Counted from the stretch's first letter, positions 9,735-22,101 are shown. The stretch: 64,000 nucleotides of DNA from Punctularia strigosozonata HHB-11173 SS5 (GCF_000264995.1 NW_006767443.1:218656-282655), one strand, 5' to 3'. Numbers and translations: made by a program. The notes: generated by a model not told the origin, from the letters alone.

Positions 9735-12700
9735 TTACGCCCTGCCTTTTCCCTTTCCCTGAGGCCCCTGTGGGTGAGAAGTGGGTAGAGCATCACCGCT
9801 ACCACGCCCTCGACGTGTCCTACTCCCCGCTGTGACAGGACCCTGGGCAGTAACTGCAGCAGGGGGGGATGAAGCGGCATGAGGGATCCTCGCACTCAAG
9901 GACACTCGTGCAATCTCTTTGAATGCACGGAACACGCGAGCCCCACGCTGATTGCGAGGCTGTTGGTTAGCTCGCCATTGATCTGACAGCAGTGGCTGTT
10001 TGGAACCGCTGCGACACCCAGCGACGTGCCCGCGGAACCACGCTTCGTTGGTCTCCGTCCATATCCCATGATCCCAAAACTTATTGCCCTGAGGCAACCA
10101 TGACACAAGAACACGCCGGCTGGAACTCCCTTCTTCGGCTAGCAGCGAAGGTTGAACAACGAGATGGAACAGAACAAAACGCTAACTTACAATCAATGAC
10201 CACGTATAAATTGCATACCAGGTGCTGCTCTTCCGGCGACAGAATATCGTCCACGTATCGTGCACCGTTGGTATCCACTGCAAATGCCGCCCAAGCCTTT
10301 TGATCTTCAGAGGGCCCTGCTGCCCCAGACTCAAGCAGGCCGGCGGGGCCATATTCCAACGTGATGCGCCATATCAGACCACCCATCATCAATGCCGCCC
10401 TTGCGCGTTTCATCTTGAAGAACTCCATGACGATGTATTCCCATGCCCTGAAATCCTTTGCGGTCGTGTTCCCAAGCCATGTATCCCGGATTCTGAACGG
10501 CAGGCTGTGCCTAGTGGACTGCCTGGGCGTCTCCGGCTCGTTGTTGGACGTGTCACGAACATATGCCAGTTGGCAGGCGACGCCGTTGTGCAAGAGGTGT
10601 TGAGCCAAGCCAGTGACCGGATTGCAGCCCTCCACAGGTGGATGATCCTGGAGATAACGCACCACCTGCATTGTGGACACGGCGCTCTTAAGAATCAAGC
10701 AGGCCGAAGGGGCAGCCTCCTGAAATTGATCGTGGAGCTGGAAGACATACATGAGTGCCGTGATGGGTGGATGTATTTTCCTTGCGTCACCAACACCCAC
10801 ATTATCTTCAAATTCGCGCGTTAACTTCATCATGTGACAAGTCAACCGCCCGGCACCGACCTGACTCAATTGGAACTCGAAGTTCCAGTCATGAACCACC
10901 AGCGGCAAGTTGGCAACGCTGGTGTGGATCTTGACGTACCGTGTATAATCGCGCAACCAGGCAACCAGCGCGATGTCCTGACCAAACATCAAGCCATTGG
11001 GAGCGGTTTTGCTCCCACCGTATATGTAAAGCAGCCTGTCCAGATCGTATGGCTGCAGCGGGCCATTTGTCATATCCCCGCGCCAGTGGATGGTGTTGCC
11101 GTAGTTGTATCCGCAGGTGAAGTCTCTCGAGCAATCCACCAAGTGAGAATGATAGCGAGAATGGATCTTGAAATGGTCGATCGATGACCTCCACTATCGA
11201 GTCATGATACTTCTCGTAAGCGGACCAAAAAGTGTCCACCTCCTCACTGGTGAACCCGAATTGCGGTTGACCGCAGTTGGGATGCCGAGGCAGGAGTAAG
11301 GGTTCATGCATGGCGTCGCCTTCCGCATCCCAACCATAATCTGCGTCGACGATGTCGGGATCACAGCTGGCAAAGCCCGCCACCGCGCCCTGTGGAGGAG
11401 CAGGTCGACGAGGGCCGCTATGAGGTGGAAGACCCCAACTGCCGTACACATCGATTTCGCGTCTTCGAAGATTGATCCTAAGATGGTGAAAATCATACGC
11501 GAGGAGGACGTTGTGTGCGGATGCAGGTGAAACTAGATGCCTGACAAGGTAATCGCCATCCCGCACCCACAGATACACGTCGCATGCAGGGCCTTCCGTG
11601 ATCACCTCCTCATCAGTCGGAGTCCACGATGGGCAATTGGCACGCATCAGGGCCACAGCATCCTCTGCATCGTGCCAGCGGAAGAATGTGTTCATCGACA
11701 GGATGCCTTCGTCTCCTTCCTGCTCTGGACGTACATCCGGTCGATATACGGCAAAGGAATCCGTCATTCGTCTGGTGATGGAATGCGTGTCATGATCTGG
11801 AACGGCTGTCCCCAATACCATGTACATAATCTCCAATTCCTGCTCGTCGACGGGCCACCAGAACTGGATCAGAAGACCCCAAGCGCAAACCATTTTGATC
11901 AACGGCATTAGATATTCGTCGCGCCTCCTGCAGTGCAGCGATAATCCCACGTGCTCAGGCCCGAAGAGTCTAAAGACCGGAGTTGTGAACAGCAAATCAA
12001 TCCATATTGGCGTCAAGGTGCCCGCCCTCAAGAGATGTTCCCGAATTTCCTCCAGGGTAAGATGCCACCGGAGATAGGCAAACAGGTACGACACCTCGCG
12101 CTGAGCAAAAGTGTGGGCACGCAAGCGAGTGGAAAAGGACACCCTCATGTTCATGTCCGTGGGCCTTGCCATTTCTTTGTATTCGATCCCAGCAAGCCTC
12201 GCATGTGTGGCAGCAGGATGCATGGCAAGGCTGGTCTCTGTCTTGACCAAAGCGTCCATGATGTACCACCACTGCTGTAACTTTGCCCTGCTGAAAAAAA
12301 AAAACTCTGAATGCCTCTGGCGATCGTCTGTTCGTACACCGGCATATCGAATAGGGAGGCGAAGAGTGGGTGATCGGCCAGCTGCCTAGGGTCGCGGAGC
12401 ATGAAGCACAGTCCAAGGTTTCGATTAGGATTGTAAGGGATCACACCGTGGAAGGACGTTCAATGGATGACTCGTTCATCGGCGAACACGTCCCACAATT
12501 CCTCCTGAAGCACCAGTCCGTATCGATTGCACAACCGCTCGACTTCGGTGGACCCGCCATCTGCCGGCACGGCAGACATGAACAGATCCAGGGCATTGAT
12601 CTTGGTCATCATGGATGAGCCCCGTACTGGGGTACTGAAGGGACCAAATGTTCGAACGGTGGGAGGATGGACAGGATCAGACGGGAGCTCCCAATCTGTA

Positions 12701-12903
12701 GGTGCGCAATGCCAGTCAGGGTATATGTCTGTCCAGCTGTGCAATTGCAGGCCCAATGGAACACAGTTTTGCTGTCCTGCGCTGCGGGGAAGTGCAATGT
12801 GAGCTTGCTCAAACCTGCTGGTGTAGGGATGATGAAATCTGAGCATGATCTGAACCTCGTCCTCCGACGCGGAGGGGGCCTGGTGAGTGACTGGGGTGCT
12901 CAT
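9735..12903 (-). pseudogene. Large hypothetical basidiomycete protein, decayed
   Basis: This is a roughly 1000-residue protein of unknown function, and I recognise no named domain. It starts at 12903 (MSTPVTHQAP) and is rich in Trp, His and Arg throughout. One good intron lies near 10140-10193 (GTAAGT..TGCTAG). The last exon is a Gly/Arg/Pro-rich tail ending PQGKGKGRA at 9735. Three lesions interrupt it. A TGA sits after DERVIH near 12469, where TGG would give a smooth reading. The frame changes at an 11-T run near 12290-12300. A tandem ATCG duplication near 11180 shifts the frame by four. Outside these points the frame stays open for hundreds of codons, so decay looks recent. Sequencing error is possible for the T run. 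It lies beside the repeat cluster, which suggests an accessory gene family. Confidence 0.5.
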
Positions 12904-12958
12904 GTTTGCTACAGCACGAGTTCCCCTCAGCTGCGATGCACGGCTGGAGCACATCTAC

Positions 12959-14371
12959 TCACTGAATAGTCGCAAGATCAGAAGGCATTGTGGCGAGGGG
13001 CTGGGGGAAACAGAGCGCGATGGGACAGCCTGTGACGATATAAATATGGACGACCTCGTGCTGATTGCTATTACCTATAGCAGCTTGCCAGGGTGTTCTT
13101 GACGATTTCATCACTGCCTCAAAAGCTTCGCCGCACGCCCGCAAATGATTGACACTCACACCGAAGAAGCTAATCACAAAGCAATTATGAGGCGGTGAAT
13201 CCGCTGATATTGCACGCATTTCTGTTCCACAATAATGTAACTGACTACGACTACTTCACGGCAACCCTGAACAGACTGACACATTGCTTGATTCCAGAAT
13301 GGGACGAAGTGACTTCCTTCAAGCAAGAAAGTTGCGGTTAGTATTGTGCCCGAGTCGCCCACAGATACTGACCACTTTCGCGCCTACTTCCACATATCGC
13401 AGCAATCAAGGCCAGCTGGAGCTCGGTATGAAGAACCTTTCCTGCGAGGTGCGATTTCAGACTCTTGTTGCTCGTGTGAAGGACAGGACTTACCCTATCT
13501 CTGTGACCCAACGGCACTTCCGGCGAGACAGCCCCAGCAGAACTGTCGAGCCGTGTCAGGGAGCTCCGACACCAGAATGCAGGCAACTAGCACCTTTGCT
13601 CTGGTTTTACATGCGCTATCCCTGCGCAGACTTCAGCGATGCTACAGAAAAGGGAGGGATACTTATCTGGTTTATAGCCAACGGTGACTGCAAACGGCTT
13701 CTACAAGGTACTGTTTACGACCGCATCAGTCAGCTATTTTATTGTTATCACGACGAAACGAAACCAGCTCACCTTACAGGTCAGGTGTGGCCCACAACGC
13801 CATAACCGTCCACGTCGGTGTCGGTTGGTTGAATAAGTGAGATATGCTGCCAGGCACGGTCGAGGTCAGAGATAATGAGCCAGGCGTCGAGGTCCGTGTA
13901 TGGTTGCCAGTTCAAAGATCCGGTGAAGTCGTCCTCGGTCAGCGGCTTCGAAGTAGTCGGTTCGCACGTTAGGTGCAGTTGGACTGCCAGATCGACCCCG
14001 CACGGCAGAGCTGGGTGCAGGTACTCTGTACGGCTGCATGAGGGTCTCGGCCAGCGACACCGCCTGCACCAATGAATGGCGGGATGGGTGTCCGGGACAC
14101 AACAACCCTCGTCGCAGACTCCACTGAACCGTTGAAAGCGCTTTTCGGCTGCTTCCTCAGACGGACGTCTGGTACTGGCTAGCCTACCAAGCGCCCTCGT
14201 AAGCCCAGCGGGGCGAACGAAGTGTGCCAATCGACAGGTCAGCGACAGAATTAACCCCCGCGGTCGGGCCAGGCCCGTGTCAATGCCGGGGTCACTCAAC
14301 GTCGAGACACATGTCGACAATGAACGTGACAGCGCCGAGGCGGGATGCCCCAGCGTCGAAGCGCTGACCAA
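12959..14371 (-). other. Degraded coding-like fragments, unassigned
   Basis: Minus-strand frames here look partly protein-like, for example TEDDFTGSLNWQPYTDLDAW near 13880 and AFEAVMKSSRTPWQAA near 13100. They do not form a gene model I can defend. They could be further exons of the same hypothetical family as 9735-12903 or remains of a second copy. A plus-strand frame at 13284-13805 overlaps them and is just as uncertain. Confidence 0.2.
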
Positions 14372-15678
14372 CTCCTGGCTATCATAGCGACACTAAAGTG
14401 AGCCTGATGATGACATAATTGTCTCACACCACCGGCGCGAGTTAGCGGGCGCGGTCTCACACATGGGCATGCACGGGTGCTGCCCCGCTCGTGTGCTGCC
14501 GGTCTTTGCCGAGCAGGCGCTGTCTCATGCACAGGCACTATCCCGCTTGCGTGGCTGCACCACCGCCCGCTCCTCGCATGGCCATTGGTCCTTGCCGGGC
14601 ACTCTTTGTGGCCCTCAGTCCAGAGCCTCGCCTGCCGTCAAAGTCCAAAGGTGTGGTTCAGCCTGAGAGCCGGGCACTCGTCGGCCTGCTCATCGCCCGC
14701 TCAGTGCCCGTTAGCTATTTCTGGGGTATATTTACTGCTTATATCCTTGGGATTCAGCAAAGGAAACAGTTATTCTATTTATTTCGCTATTTTCGGCGGA
14801 AATTGATGGTAAATTTCACCTGGAAATAGAGAAAGAAATAGTTTATCTATTTCCGAGGGAAACAGGTAAGTATATACAAGATATATTTCTTAAACTATTT
14901 ACTTAGCTATATCTGCCGGAAATATTACAAAAAAGTCCCTGTGTATGGAACTATGGTTGCTATATCGGACTATGTAGTGCTGTATAGTCATGGGATTTTT
15001 TTCAGATGCAGGAGCTACTGATGTGACACCTCTTGTTGATGAAGAGCCGGTCACCCTCTACTTTCTCCCTACCCTGCCAACCTGTTTGTATAGAACCTGA
15101 TGGCCCCGGTTGCCCAGGAGATCCGCATTGGACTCTGCATCAGCACCTCCCATGGCAAGGTAATCAAGCTCTACAGCATACACTGGGACTGCAGTAGCTT
15201 CTACGTCAGCAGCATGGTCTGTGCATACGGCCACGACTATTGCACAAACAACATTATTGTGTGCATGCCATCCCACGCAGCCAGCATTATCTTCTATCAG
15301 TGGTGTCACCACAATCTCAACAAGCTTGCGGTGGCAGAAGGGTAGTGAGTGTGGTCACCGAGTAGGGATGCCTGACATGCTTCAGGTTTAGCCTTGGAGA
15401 CCAAGACCACAGATCTCACTGGGTCTGTGACTGCATCTTTAGACCAAAAAACTGATGTAAAAATCTTATAAAACTTTTGTATCTTTTCATGATTTCATAC
15501 AGAGGAAATCTTAAACCAGATTAATGATTTTTAATCCATTTTCACAGCTAAAAGTTTTAAACAAAAATCTTATAAGTTTATCATGATTTCTACATCATTT
15601 ATATTTGCATTTTGGCTTGAAAAGTTTGAAACCATGTTTTCATAAAATGTGTATTTCCTTTGTACCTTCGTATATGTA
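14372..15678. other. No gene recognised; AT-rich tract
   Basis: From about 14720 to 14960 and again from 15440 to 15660 the base composition drops to strongly AT-rich, unlike the GC-rich neighbours. The second tract repeats AAAAATCTTATAA and CATGATTTC in two nearby places. No protein motif was found. It borders the LTR-like fragment at 15679-15770 and may be part of the same repeat family. Confidence 0.35.
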
Positions 15679-15770
15679 CTCAGTTGCTTCCCTGCCTTGT
15701 GCGACAGCATCTCTGCCGCCGTCCCAAGGGATCCACACTGCTCCTAGGAGGTCCAGCACGTACCCTGACA
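15679..15770 (-). repeat. Second copy of LTR-like repeat (fragment)
   Basis: The reverse complement begins TGTCAGGGTACGTGCTGG and aligns with 1402-1478. It then continues straight into the CAAGGCAGGGAAGCAACTGA block that in the first copy lies at 2238. It therefore lacks the 760-base insert and shows the ancestral junction. It lies just downstream of the CCZ1 stop codon. Confidence 0.5.
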
Positions 15771-15892
15771 TCATGTTTGCTTGTCCAGCACTGTATACAG
15801 ATGCACTAATCATAATTATGCTAGTATAAGATAAAAGTGATATGTACAATAGCAATGGAATTTTTGGCAGATGTAGGACTATGAACATGATC

Positions 15893-18229
15893 ATATGATC
15901 TTATAAGAACTCAACAGTATATTATCTACATCAGATAGGCTCATCTCCTGCCTCTGAACTTCTAAGTATTCCGCCTCTCTAGCATTACCATTGTGCATGA
16001 CCCTGACTACATGCCAATTCTGGGGTGTTTGGCCACGTAAGAAATTTTCAGATATCACAAAGTCGGAGTATCTGAATATACTCTTGTCAACAAAGCAAAC
16101 CACAGTAGCACATGATTGCCGTACCTTGAGAACATTGCCTGAGCTTGCAAAAATTGATCCGATGTTGATGTGAAGTTATTGCCAATCAGGAGGCCCTCAT
16201 GGCTAACTCTAACATACTGATCCTCTGCTTGCAGAACATTATCCACTGTCACCTGGCTGAGTCTATGTGGCATTGTCATCAGCTAGGATTTACCCATAAC
16301 TAGGACATGAAACTCACTCATGCTCAGCTACAAGCTGATTGATATCCCTGCATATCTCCAAAAACTGTTCAGTAGCGGTAGAAAGATCAATGGCTGGTGC
16401 CCCATCCATGTCAGTTGCAAGAAATAGCATTGCACTGCCAAACTAGTAGGCAATATCATACAATGCACATTATCACGTGTATGGTAAACTGTACATACCT
16501 GTAGGATGGGTAATGGCACATTCACAGTGTGCATCATATCCGAACCTGTCCAAATTTGAATATGCACTGTAAGCTGTGAAGCTGATGCAGAATCTGTGTT
16601 TTCCGTAGCCATGGCAAAGTCCACATTTGATGCGGTAGTTTCTTTCAGTCCTGCAAGTTTTGTGGATTCATAGCGGATGTAACAAGGGCAATGTTCTTAG
16701 CTTACCATCAGTGAGCAGTGGCCCAGGATGCTCGTTGCGATCCTCGTGCGAGAGGGCCGGCGATCCAGGACGTCCGAGGCCTGGCATGTGCACCTGCTGA
16801 CCGCTGGCATGGACCTGCATATGGCTGGATTCCATCACCTCCTGAAGCGACGGTCCATCCAACCTGTGCTGTTGTACAATCATCCTACTTGATGTAGTAT
16901 CCCTTTGACCGTCCTCATATTCTTTCGCCAGTCCCGTCTGCACCTGTGGTTTTGAGCCTCGGCCTTTACTAAACGTGAGGTACCCAGGCCAGCTCCACTT
17001 GCGTACGTCGATGGCGTCCATGCCGATTCCAATGGTCGGTATTGATAACATACCCCTTCCGCCGCCACCAGCCGCAGGTGCTGCCATCTCAGTTCTTGCT
17101 GAAGATAGCGGTGGAGGTGACGATCCGGACAGTCCGTTGTCGTCAAGTTGTTGCTCATGATCTTCAGTTGGGCCTCGAGCCGTGGAGCGTTGGGTGATCG
17201 CCGCAAGACGGTGCATAAGGTGTCTTGGTAGGGCAATAGGGTAAGCATGATCGATGTAACGCGTGGAAGGGATAATGTAGGGTGGCAAAAGCAGGCACGG
17301 CGCATAGTTGTCCGGAAGGGTTTCGGCAAGGATTTCAAGCTTGGGCGATACCTCGCGGTGGTAAGGATGGAGGCGGATACCTGAGTGGATTTCGGGGATA
17401 AATTATGCAATCAGTGCCAGTGATGCAGTACGAGCGCACCTAGGTGATCCGCGAAGTCAACGGCGGCTTCAACATCCCAGCTCCACGCCCAAACAGTGAA
17501 AAAGCGCTCCAGCTGAAGAGCGAGTGCTTCCTGCCCCAGTGTATCCAGGGTGGAAGTGAAGGAACCATGGCGAATCTGTAATGAATAGGTTCAGACGCTG
17601 ATCATGAGGGCTGGACACTGAGCTCGCCTTCAACTCTTCGTAACCTCTCTGAAGCTGCGCCTTGACCGCGATATCGTTAACGGAGCTCTCGTCGTAGTCT
17701 AAGACGGTTTGTACTTGAGACTTCTCCGTTTCCTGCACTGTAGCCTGTGCTTTGCCTTTCGCCTGTGGCTGCTTGCGTTGTATAACGGAGCGCGCCCTTT
17801 TCCTCAATTCAAGACACTTGCAGACATCAATATGAGTAAGATTGCATACGAGCTCCAGGAAAATGGCTCACGGCATGGATCCAGAACCCATGTTCAGGAG
17901 AGATCGTCACCATGCGACGCCCTTGCGAGTGCACATCGGTCGCTTGAGCATGGGCGCCAAACGCACTGTCATTGGTGGTAAGCTACGTTGGCATGCAAGT
18001 CCCTCTAGGACAGATCTTACTCAGCGAAACTAACAAGGGCTTTGGCAAGTCCTATCTGCCTCAGAAGCTTGTCGCGAGATACAGCCCTTTCACGGGACGT
18101 GTAGAAGACGATGTGGGCCTGTTCCTGTGCATCCTCGTCTCCGGGCTCAACGAGATGAAGGGGCTTGAGCGAGGGATTGTATATGGTCAGATATGAGAGG
18201 CATGCCGGGCTATTCTCTGGCGAGTTCAT
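15893..18229 (-). CDS. CCZ1: Vacuolar fusion protein CCZ1 homologue
   Basis: Ccz1 pairs with Mon1 as the exchange factor that activates Rab7/Ypt7 on late endosomes, vacuoles and autophagosomes. The N-terminus from 18229 reads SYLTIYNPSLKP, then FYTSRERAVSRDKLLRQIGL, the classic first longin segment of fungal Ccz1. The next exon carries HSQGRRMVTISPEHGFWIHA. A later exon holds LERFFTVWAWSWDVEAAVDF, the next PSTRYIDHAYPIALPRHLM and WSWPGYLTF. The end holds ATEQFLEICRDINQLV and a C-terminal VQRQEMSLSDVDNIL. About nine exons with 43-60 nt introns fit, for example a phase-0 intron with TTACAG at about 17586-17628. The exact border of the segment at 16100-16270 is unsure. The stop lies about 120 bases from an LTR-like fragment. 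The start is 126 bp from the divergent gene at 18356. Confidence 0.85.
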
Positions 18230-18355
18230 GAGCGCAGACCGCGAGCGACGCGCTCCTTGTGCCACATACCGCATCCGGCCCCATCTGCATGCAACTACTG
18301 ACGTCAGAGGAAAGAGAGGCCACCCCGCGCTCCCCACCAAGCTTCAGCTTCAACA
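18230..18355. promoter_or_regulatory. Shared CCZ1 / mitochondrial-protein promoter
   Basis: Only 126 bases separate the two divergent start codons, so both promoters must overlap here. I see no clear TATA box. Confidence 0.5.
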
Positions 18356-18655
18356 ATGATTTCGACCATACTACGCGCACAACTCATGCGTGCACCTCGG
18401 CGCCTTGTTCACTCTACTTGCGCTGCGCGTGTCCAAGACAACAAACAGTTCTCCGGAGCAAGTTGGAGCTACCAGACACCCAACAACTCTCCGCCTTTCA
18501 AGAGCAAATCTTCTGGCTACCCTGATAATGATCAGGGTGCTCCAATTGAGCCCAGTTCCGACATCAAGCAGGACAAGCTGGAGGAGGCGATTCGAAAGCG
18601 AGCGGAGGGGAAACCAATGGATGAAGACCCGACATCAAACAGCCGAGTGGGGTAA
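18356..18655 (+). CDS. Small predicted mitochondrial protein
   Basis: This is a 99-residue protein of unknown function. The first 25 residues (MISTILRAQLMRAPRRLVHSTCAAR cut at about 25) are basic, hydroxylated and free of acid, as in mitochondrial presequences. The rest is polar and ends with a charged stretch, KLEEAIRKRAEGKPMDEDP. The size and layout recall small mitochondrial assembly factors, but no diagnostic motif is seen and I assign no function. A GTAAGC donor lies at 18652, two codons before the stop, so a further 3' exon is possible. The gene is divergent from CCZ1. Confidence 0.55.
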   Translation: MISTILRAQLMRAPRRLVHSTCAARVQDNKQFSGASWSYQTPNNSPPFKSKSSGYPDNDQGAPIEPSSDIKQDKLEEAIRKRAEGKPMDEDPTSNSRVG

Positions 18656-18897
18656 GCCCGCCCACTCGTCCCCGCGCACTGGACCTCACCGTTGTCAGAG
18701 GGCGACCCACCAATCTTGGCTGAGTCCTTGGTATGCGCACGACCGTAGTAAAAGAGGTACGAAGACAACTGCACGGTTACAATATTGTCTGATTTCGGTC
18801 TGTCGGACAGACCAAAGTGCAAAGCCCGTCTAAACTTGTATCATATAGTTTGTAACGTTACTTGTGTGCAACACGTTCGCCCCAACATCTTGCAGCG
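18656..18897. other. Short intergenic gap
   Basis: This stretch lies between the convergent small mitochondrial gene and the nucleotide-sugar transporter gene. It may hold a last exon of the former and both 3' UTRs. No other feature was seen. Confidence 0.4.
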
Positions 18898-20345
18898 TTA
18901 TCTCGGCGGGTCGCCGCTGGTGGCCGTGTAGATCATGCTTCCGATGAACACCAGAGCCGCGCCTAGCATTAGTTGGGCGTTCCACCCATTGCCAAACCAC
19001 CACATCGAGAAGCAGAGTGAGATCGCTTTGCGGGCGGTGGTTACCAGGTTTGTCGATACAGGCGACAAACGGTACGTCTGACCGGAGTCAGCTTTGGACA
19101 CGTATAACGGGTGCATGCACGTACCGAGCCTAATTGATGCACCCCCGATGTGCAGGCCAGCTGGGACGCCAGGTTGCCGCCCAGGATGGCATATGGGACT
19201 ATAGCACCAAGGGGTGACTTCGAAAGGCTGGCTAGCCCGCTCCGAATCTCTTGTCGATACAGGACGAAGATAGGTAGGGACATGAGATGCTGGATCACCG
19301 AAGGTGAATCAGTTGTCTCCGTAGTGTGAATGCCTTATGCACTGACAGTGTAAAACATCCCTTCCTTCCACCACGGCCCGTACTTTTCGAAGACATAGAA
19401 CTGGAAGATGCCCTGGAACCCGGTCAGGAAGAGCGCGATGGTAAGCAAGGCGATGCCTAGGGTATACTCCTGAGGACTGTAGTGCATATGATCCTTAGAA
19501 GGAGATCCAGGCTTCGAAAGTGTGGCGAGGATGACACCTATCGATATCAAGGCAACGGCACCCTGACGGGAGGTGAGTAGGAGGACCGTCATAGTATCAT
19601 GTGTTTCGTGCGTACGATTTGCTTTGGCGTATATTTTGCCTTCAAAAAGAGCCAGTTCAGAAGCATCGCAACCGCCATGCCTGTACAGAACCGCTCGGTG
19701 AGGACTCGTGAGTGAAACGTGACTAGATCTCATACCTGCCGAGCGAAACAATATTTGAAGCGTGAAGGGCACGCGATACGCCAGTGCTTTGTTATTCATC
19801 AATGCGCCGGCGATAAATATGGTCACTTGCAGCGCCCAATGTCGTAGAGGGACGCGACGAGGCTTCAGTCGAGGAAGCATAGATACCAGCGAGCCTTGGC
19901 GGGCGGATGGATATTCGACGAAAGAAGGCAGGAGCTGTAGAGTAATGAATGCCATCTGTGCAAATGTGATGGTTACGCCTACCATCCGTCAGCCCGCAGA
20001 GCTACCACAGAATGGCAGGCATCGCGCACCGATACTTGGATTGATCAGGAGAAGTTCCTCGTATGCCCAGGCATTCCTTGATCCGATATGAATACGTAGG
20101 GAGAGCGAGCGCAGAAAGGCAGCTACGTACGTGCAGCATCCGCCAAAAACCAATGAAAGCGGCCATACGTAGTCTAGCATCGTAGGCTCAAATGGCGCGG
20201 GGGTCTTGCTAGCCGACTTCTCATCTTTGGCGTTCGCTGGAGTAGTCGACCTAGAGGAGGGCTCATAGCTGAAGCTGATCTCTTCTACGGGGGACTCGGA
20301 TGCCGCTAGAGATGTTTGGCGAATCTTCCTGCGGCGCGTTTCCAT
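18898..20345 (-). CDS. YEA4: UDP-N-acetylglucosamine-type transporter (YEA4/SLC35B4 family)
   Basis: This is a multi-pass nucleotide-sugar transporter of ER or Golgi membranes, which supplies UDP-sugar for chitin or glycan synthesis. After a polar, acidic N-terminus of about 60 residues comes SLVFGGCC, then NAWAYEELLLINPSIG and ITFAQMAFITLQLLPSF. NNKALAYRVPFTLQILFRSA follows, then MAVAMLLNWLFLKAKYTPKQ. The end is VSTNLVTTARKAISLCFS and WWFGNGWNAQLMLGAALVF, the signature stretch of the YEA4/SLC35B4 branch. The family assignment rests on these. At least five introns fit, including GTACGT..ATCAAG after the GGCC segment and GTATGA..GTACAG after FRSAG. UDP-xylose or UDP-GlcNAc specificity cannot be read from the sequence. 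A 319-base gap to the NUP53 stop follows the start. Confidence 0.85.
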
Positions 20346-20664
20346 TCAGACCAAACGCAAGACGGGGTCCTTCAGCCTGATGCGTGAGGGCGTGTAGCCC
20401 TGCGTATATGTAGGGGAGATCTAGCTTTCGCAGGCGGAGAATCTAACGAGCGCAAGTCACAGACAGTGCAGACTTGAAGGCGAGAAGGGAAACCCGACGC
20501 GCGCGGACGGTGAAATCGGCGTCCCAACCACGTATGCGTGGTTCTCATCAAGCGCTTTTCCACTTTCACATTGGCCGCAACCTAAGCTCATGTCGACGCA
20601 TAACAACAGTGCATATCATTGGTGCATTTGAGTAATGCATAAAGGGTACAATCGATTGATAGCA
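20346..20664. other. YEA4 upstream region, no gene
   Basis: This stretch holds the YEA4 promoter side and the NUP53 3' end. A 65-codon minus-strand frame (20372-20569) has no recognisable features. Confidence 0.4.
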
Positions 20665-22101
20665 CTACCAGCCGAAGATTAAGTCGGAAACTTGCCCAAG
20701 CATACTCTTGTTTGGGCTCGCATTGGCCTGCGCCGCCGCCGTCGCCGGCCCACCGATGGCACCGGGCGTATTCTGGTTTCAAAAGTTAGTCGGCAAATAC
20801 TCCTGCGACAGAGAACGAAATCACCCACAGCCGCTGGCGTACCGGGCTTCTTGAAAGCAGCTGCCGAAGGGGCCAATCTGACAGGAGTTCCTACAGTGAG
20901 TGTCTGCGTGACCAAAGCCCGACTGCTGGGGCTACTTGGAGGTAAAGGCGAATCAACAGCCATCTCATCAGGTGCCCCTGTAGGGGGAGGCGGTGACCAA
21001 GTCACCCCAGACCGCACGGACTGCCCGAGTAGTGTCTCGGCTTGAGCAGGATCCTAACAGCTTGTCACTACCAGGTATCATGAACGAGCTCAGGTGAAGA
21101 CTTACAGCCCATTTAACACCCACCATCCAACTCCCGCCAAGGACCTCTCCGCTCTTCCTCACGGCCCGCATGGCTTCCGCAGCACCTGGATATCCGATAC
21201 GAAAGCAGTTGCTTATTTCCGTGGATGGATCTGGAGCTGTGCATGCGCCCAAAGAGGAAAAATACGAAACGGTCGTGGAATATTTATCAGGAGGGTATCC
21301 GAAAACGATGACATATACGGGGTCCTTTTGTGTATTTGGCTGAGAGGTTGAGGTATCCGTTGCCCGGGTTGAACCGAAGGGACTTGTCGAGTATTTCGAC
21401 AGGGAAAGAGACTGGGATGACGCATCAGCGACCACTCGTGAGCACCAGATCCGGTGTACGTACGTTCGAATTGCTGGGGTTACTCTGCAGCGCATTCATG
21501 AAATCATTGACGGAAGTTGTCGGCGGTGCATCTTCATCTGCGAGACTTTGGTGTTGTGTCCTAAGCGTAACTGATATCATTGACCGTAAAGAAGGTCGTC
21601 ACAAATGCCCGCTCACCTCGATGATTGGAACATCGACTCCATCCCGAACTCCGAAGCGGTGCCTCTTCCGAGAGCGCTGTTCATCTTGGCCTTGGTGGGC
21701 ACAATCGGAAGTTGTTCGTGCCGTTGGCTTGTTTGGGTATTATCCTAAGGGGAAGTGTCAGATACGCGTTTGCGGCATCGAGAAACAAATTCACCTCGGT
21801 TTGTGACATCGACTGGCGAGATAAATGGTCATTTCGTCTGAGAAGGTCTTCAAAGAATACACACCATCAAATATCCAGGCTGGTACTGCGATCGGCTCGG
21901 CGCAAATGTATCCGTCGCACCGCTCACCGACCACGAAGGTTGATGGGTGTGGCTTGAGGATGAAGACATGCCGGCAACCGCGAAACTACCAGATGAGTGC
22001 ATAGATGGCTGACCATGTTGCGAAGACGAGTGGCTGAATGATGGCCTTGAACTAGGAGAGTCCGCGTTGTAAGGGTTATTGAACGAGCTGAAAGCGGACA
22101 T
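20665..22101 (-). CDS. NUP53: Nucleoporin NUP53/NUP35
   Basis: This is a linker nucleoporin of the inner ring of the nuclear pore, which binds Nup170-type partners and the pore membrane. From 22101 the N-terminus is Ser/Gln-rich (MSAFSSFNNPYN). Then comes the fungal VPTKAKMNSAL segment with SEFGMESMFQSS. The MPPN-type RRM domain follows (VYVIVFGYPPDKYSTTVSYF to LGGSWMVGVKWA). The Pro/Ala-rich region contains GTPVRLAPSAAAFKK. The last exon, reached after an intron with an ACTAAC branch site, ends SMLGQVSDLIFGW*, the hallmark membrane-binding amphipathic helix. The stop is at 20665. Six or seven exons with canonical GT..AG borders fit these motifs. The 22102-22422 gap to the MAK16 stop serves as its promoter. 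Confidence 0.9.
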
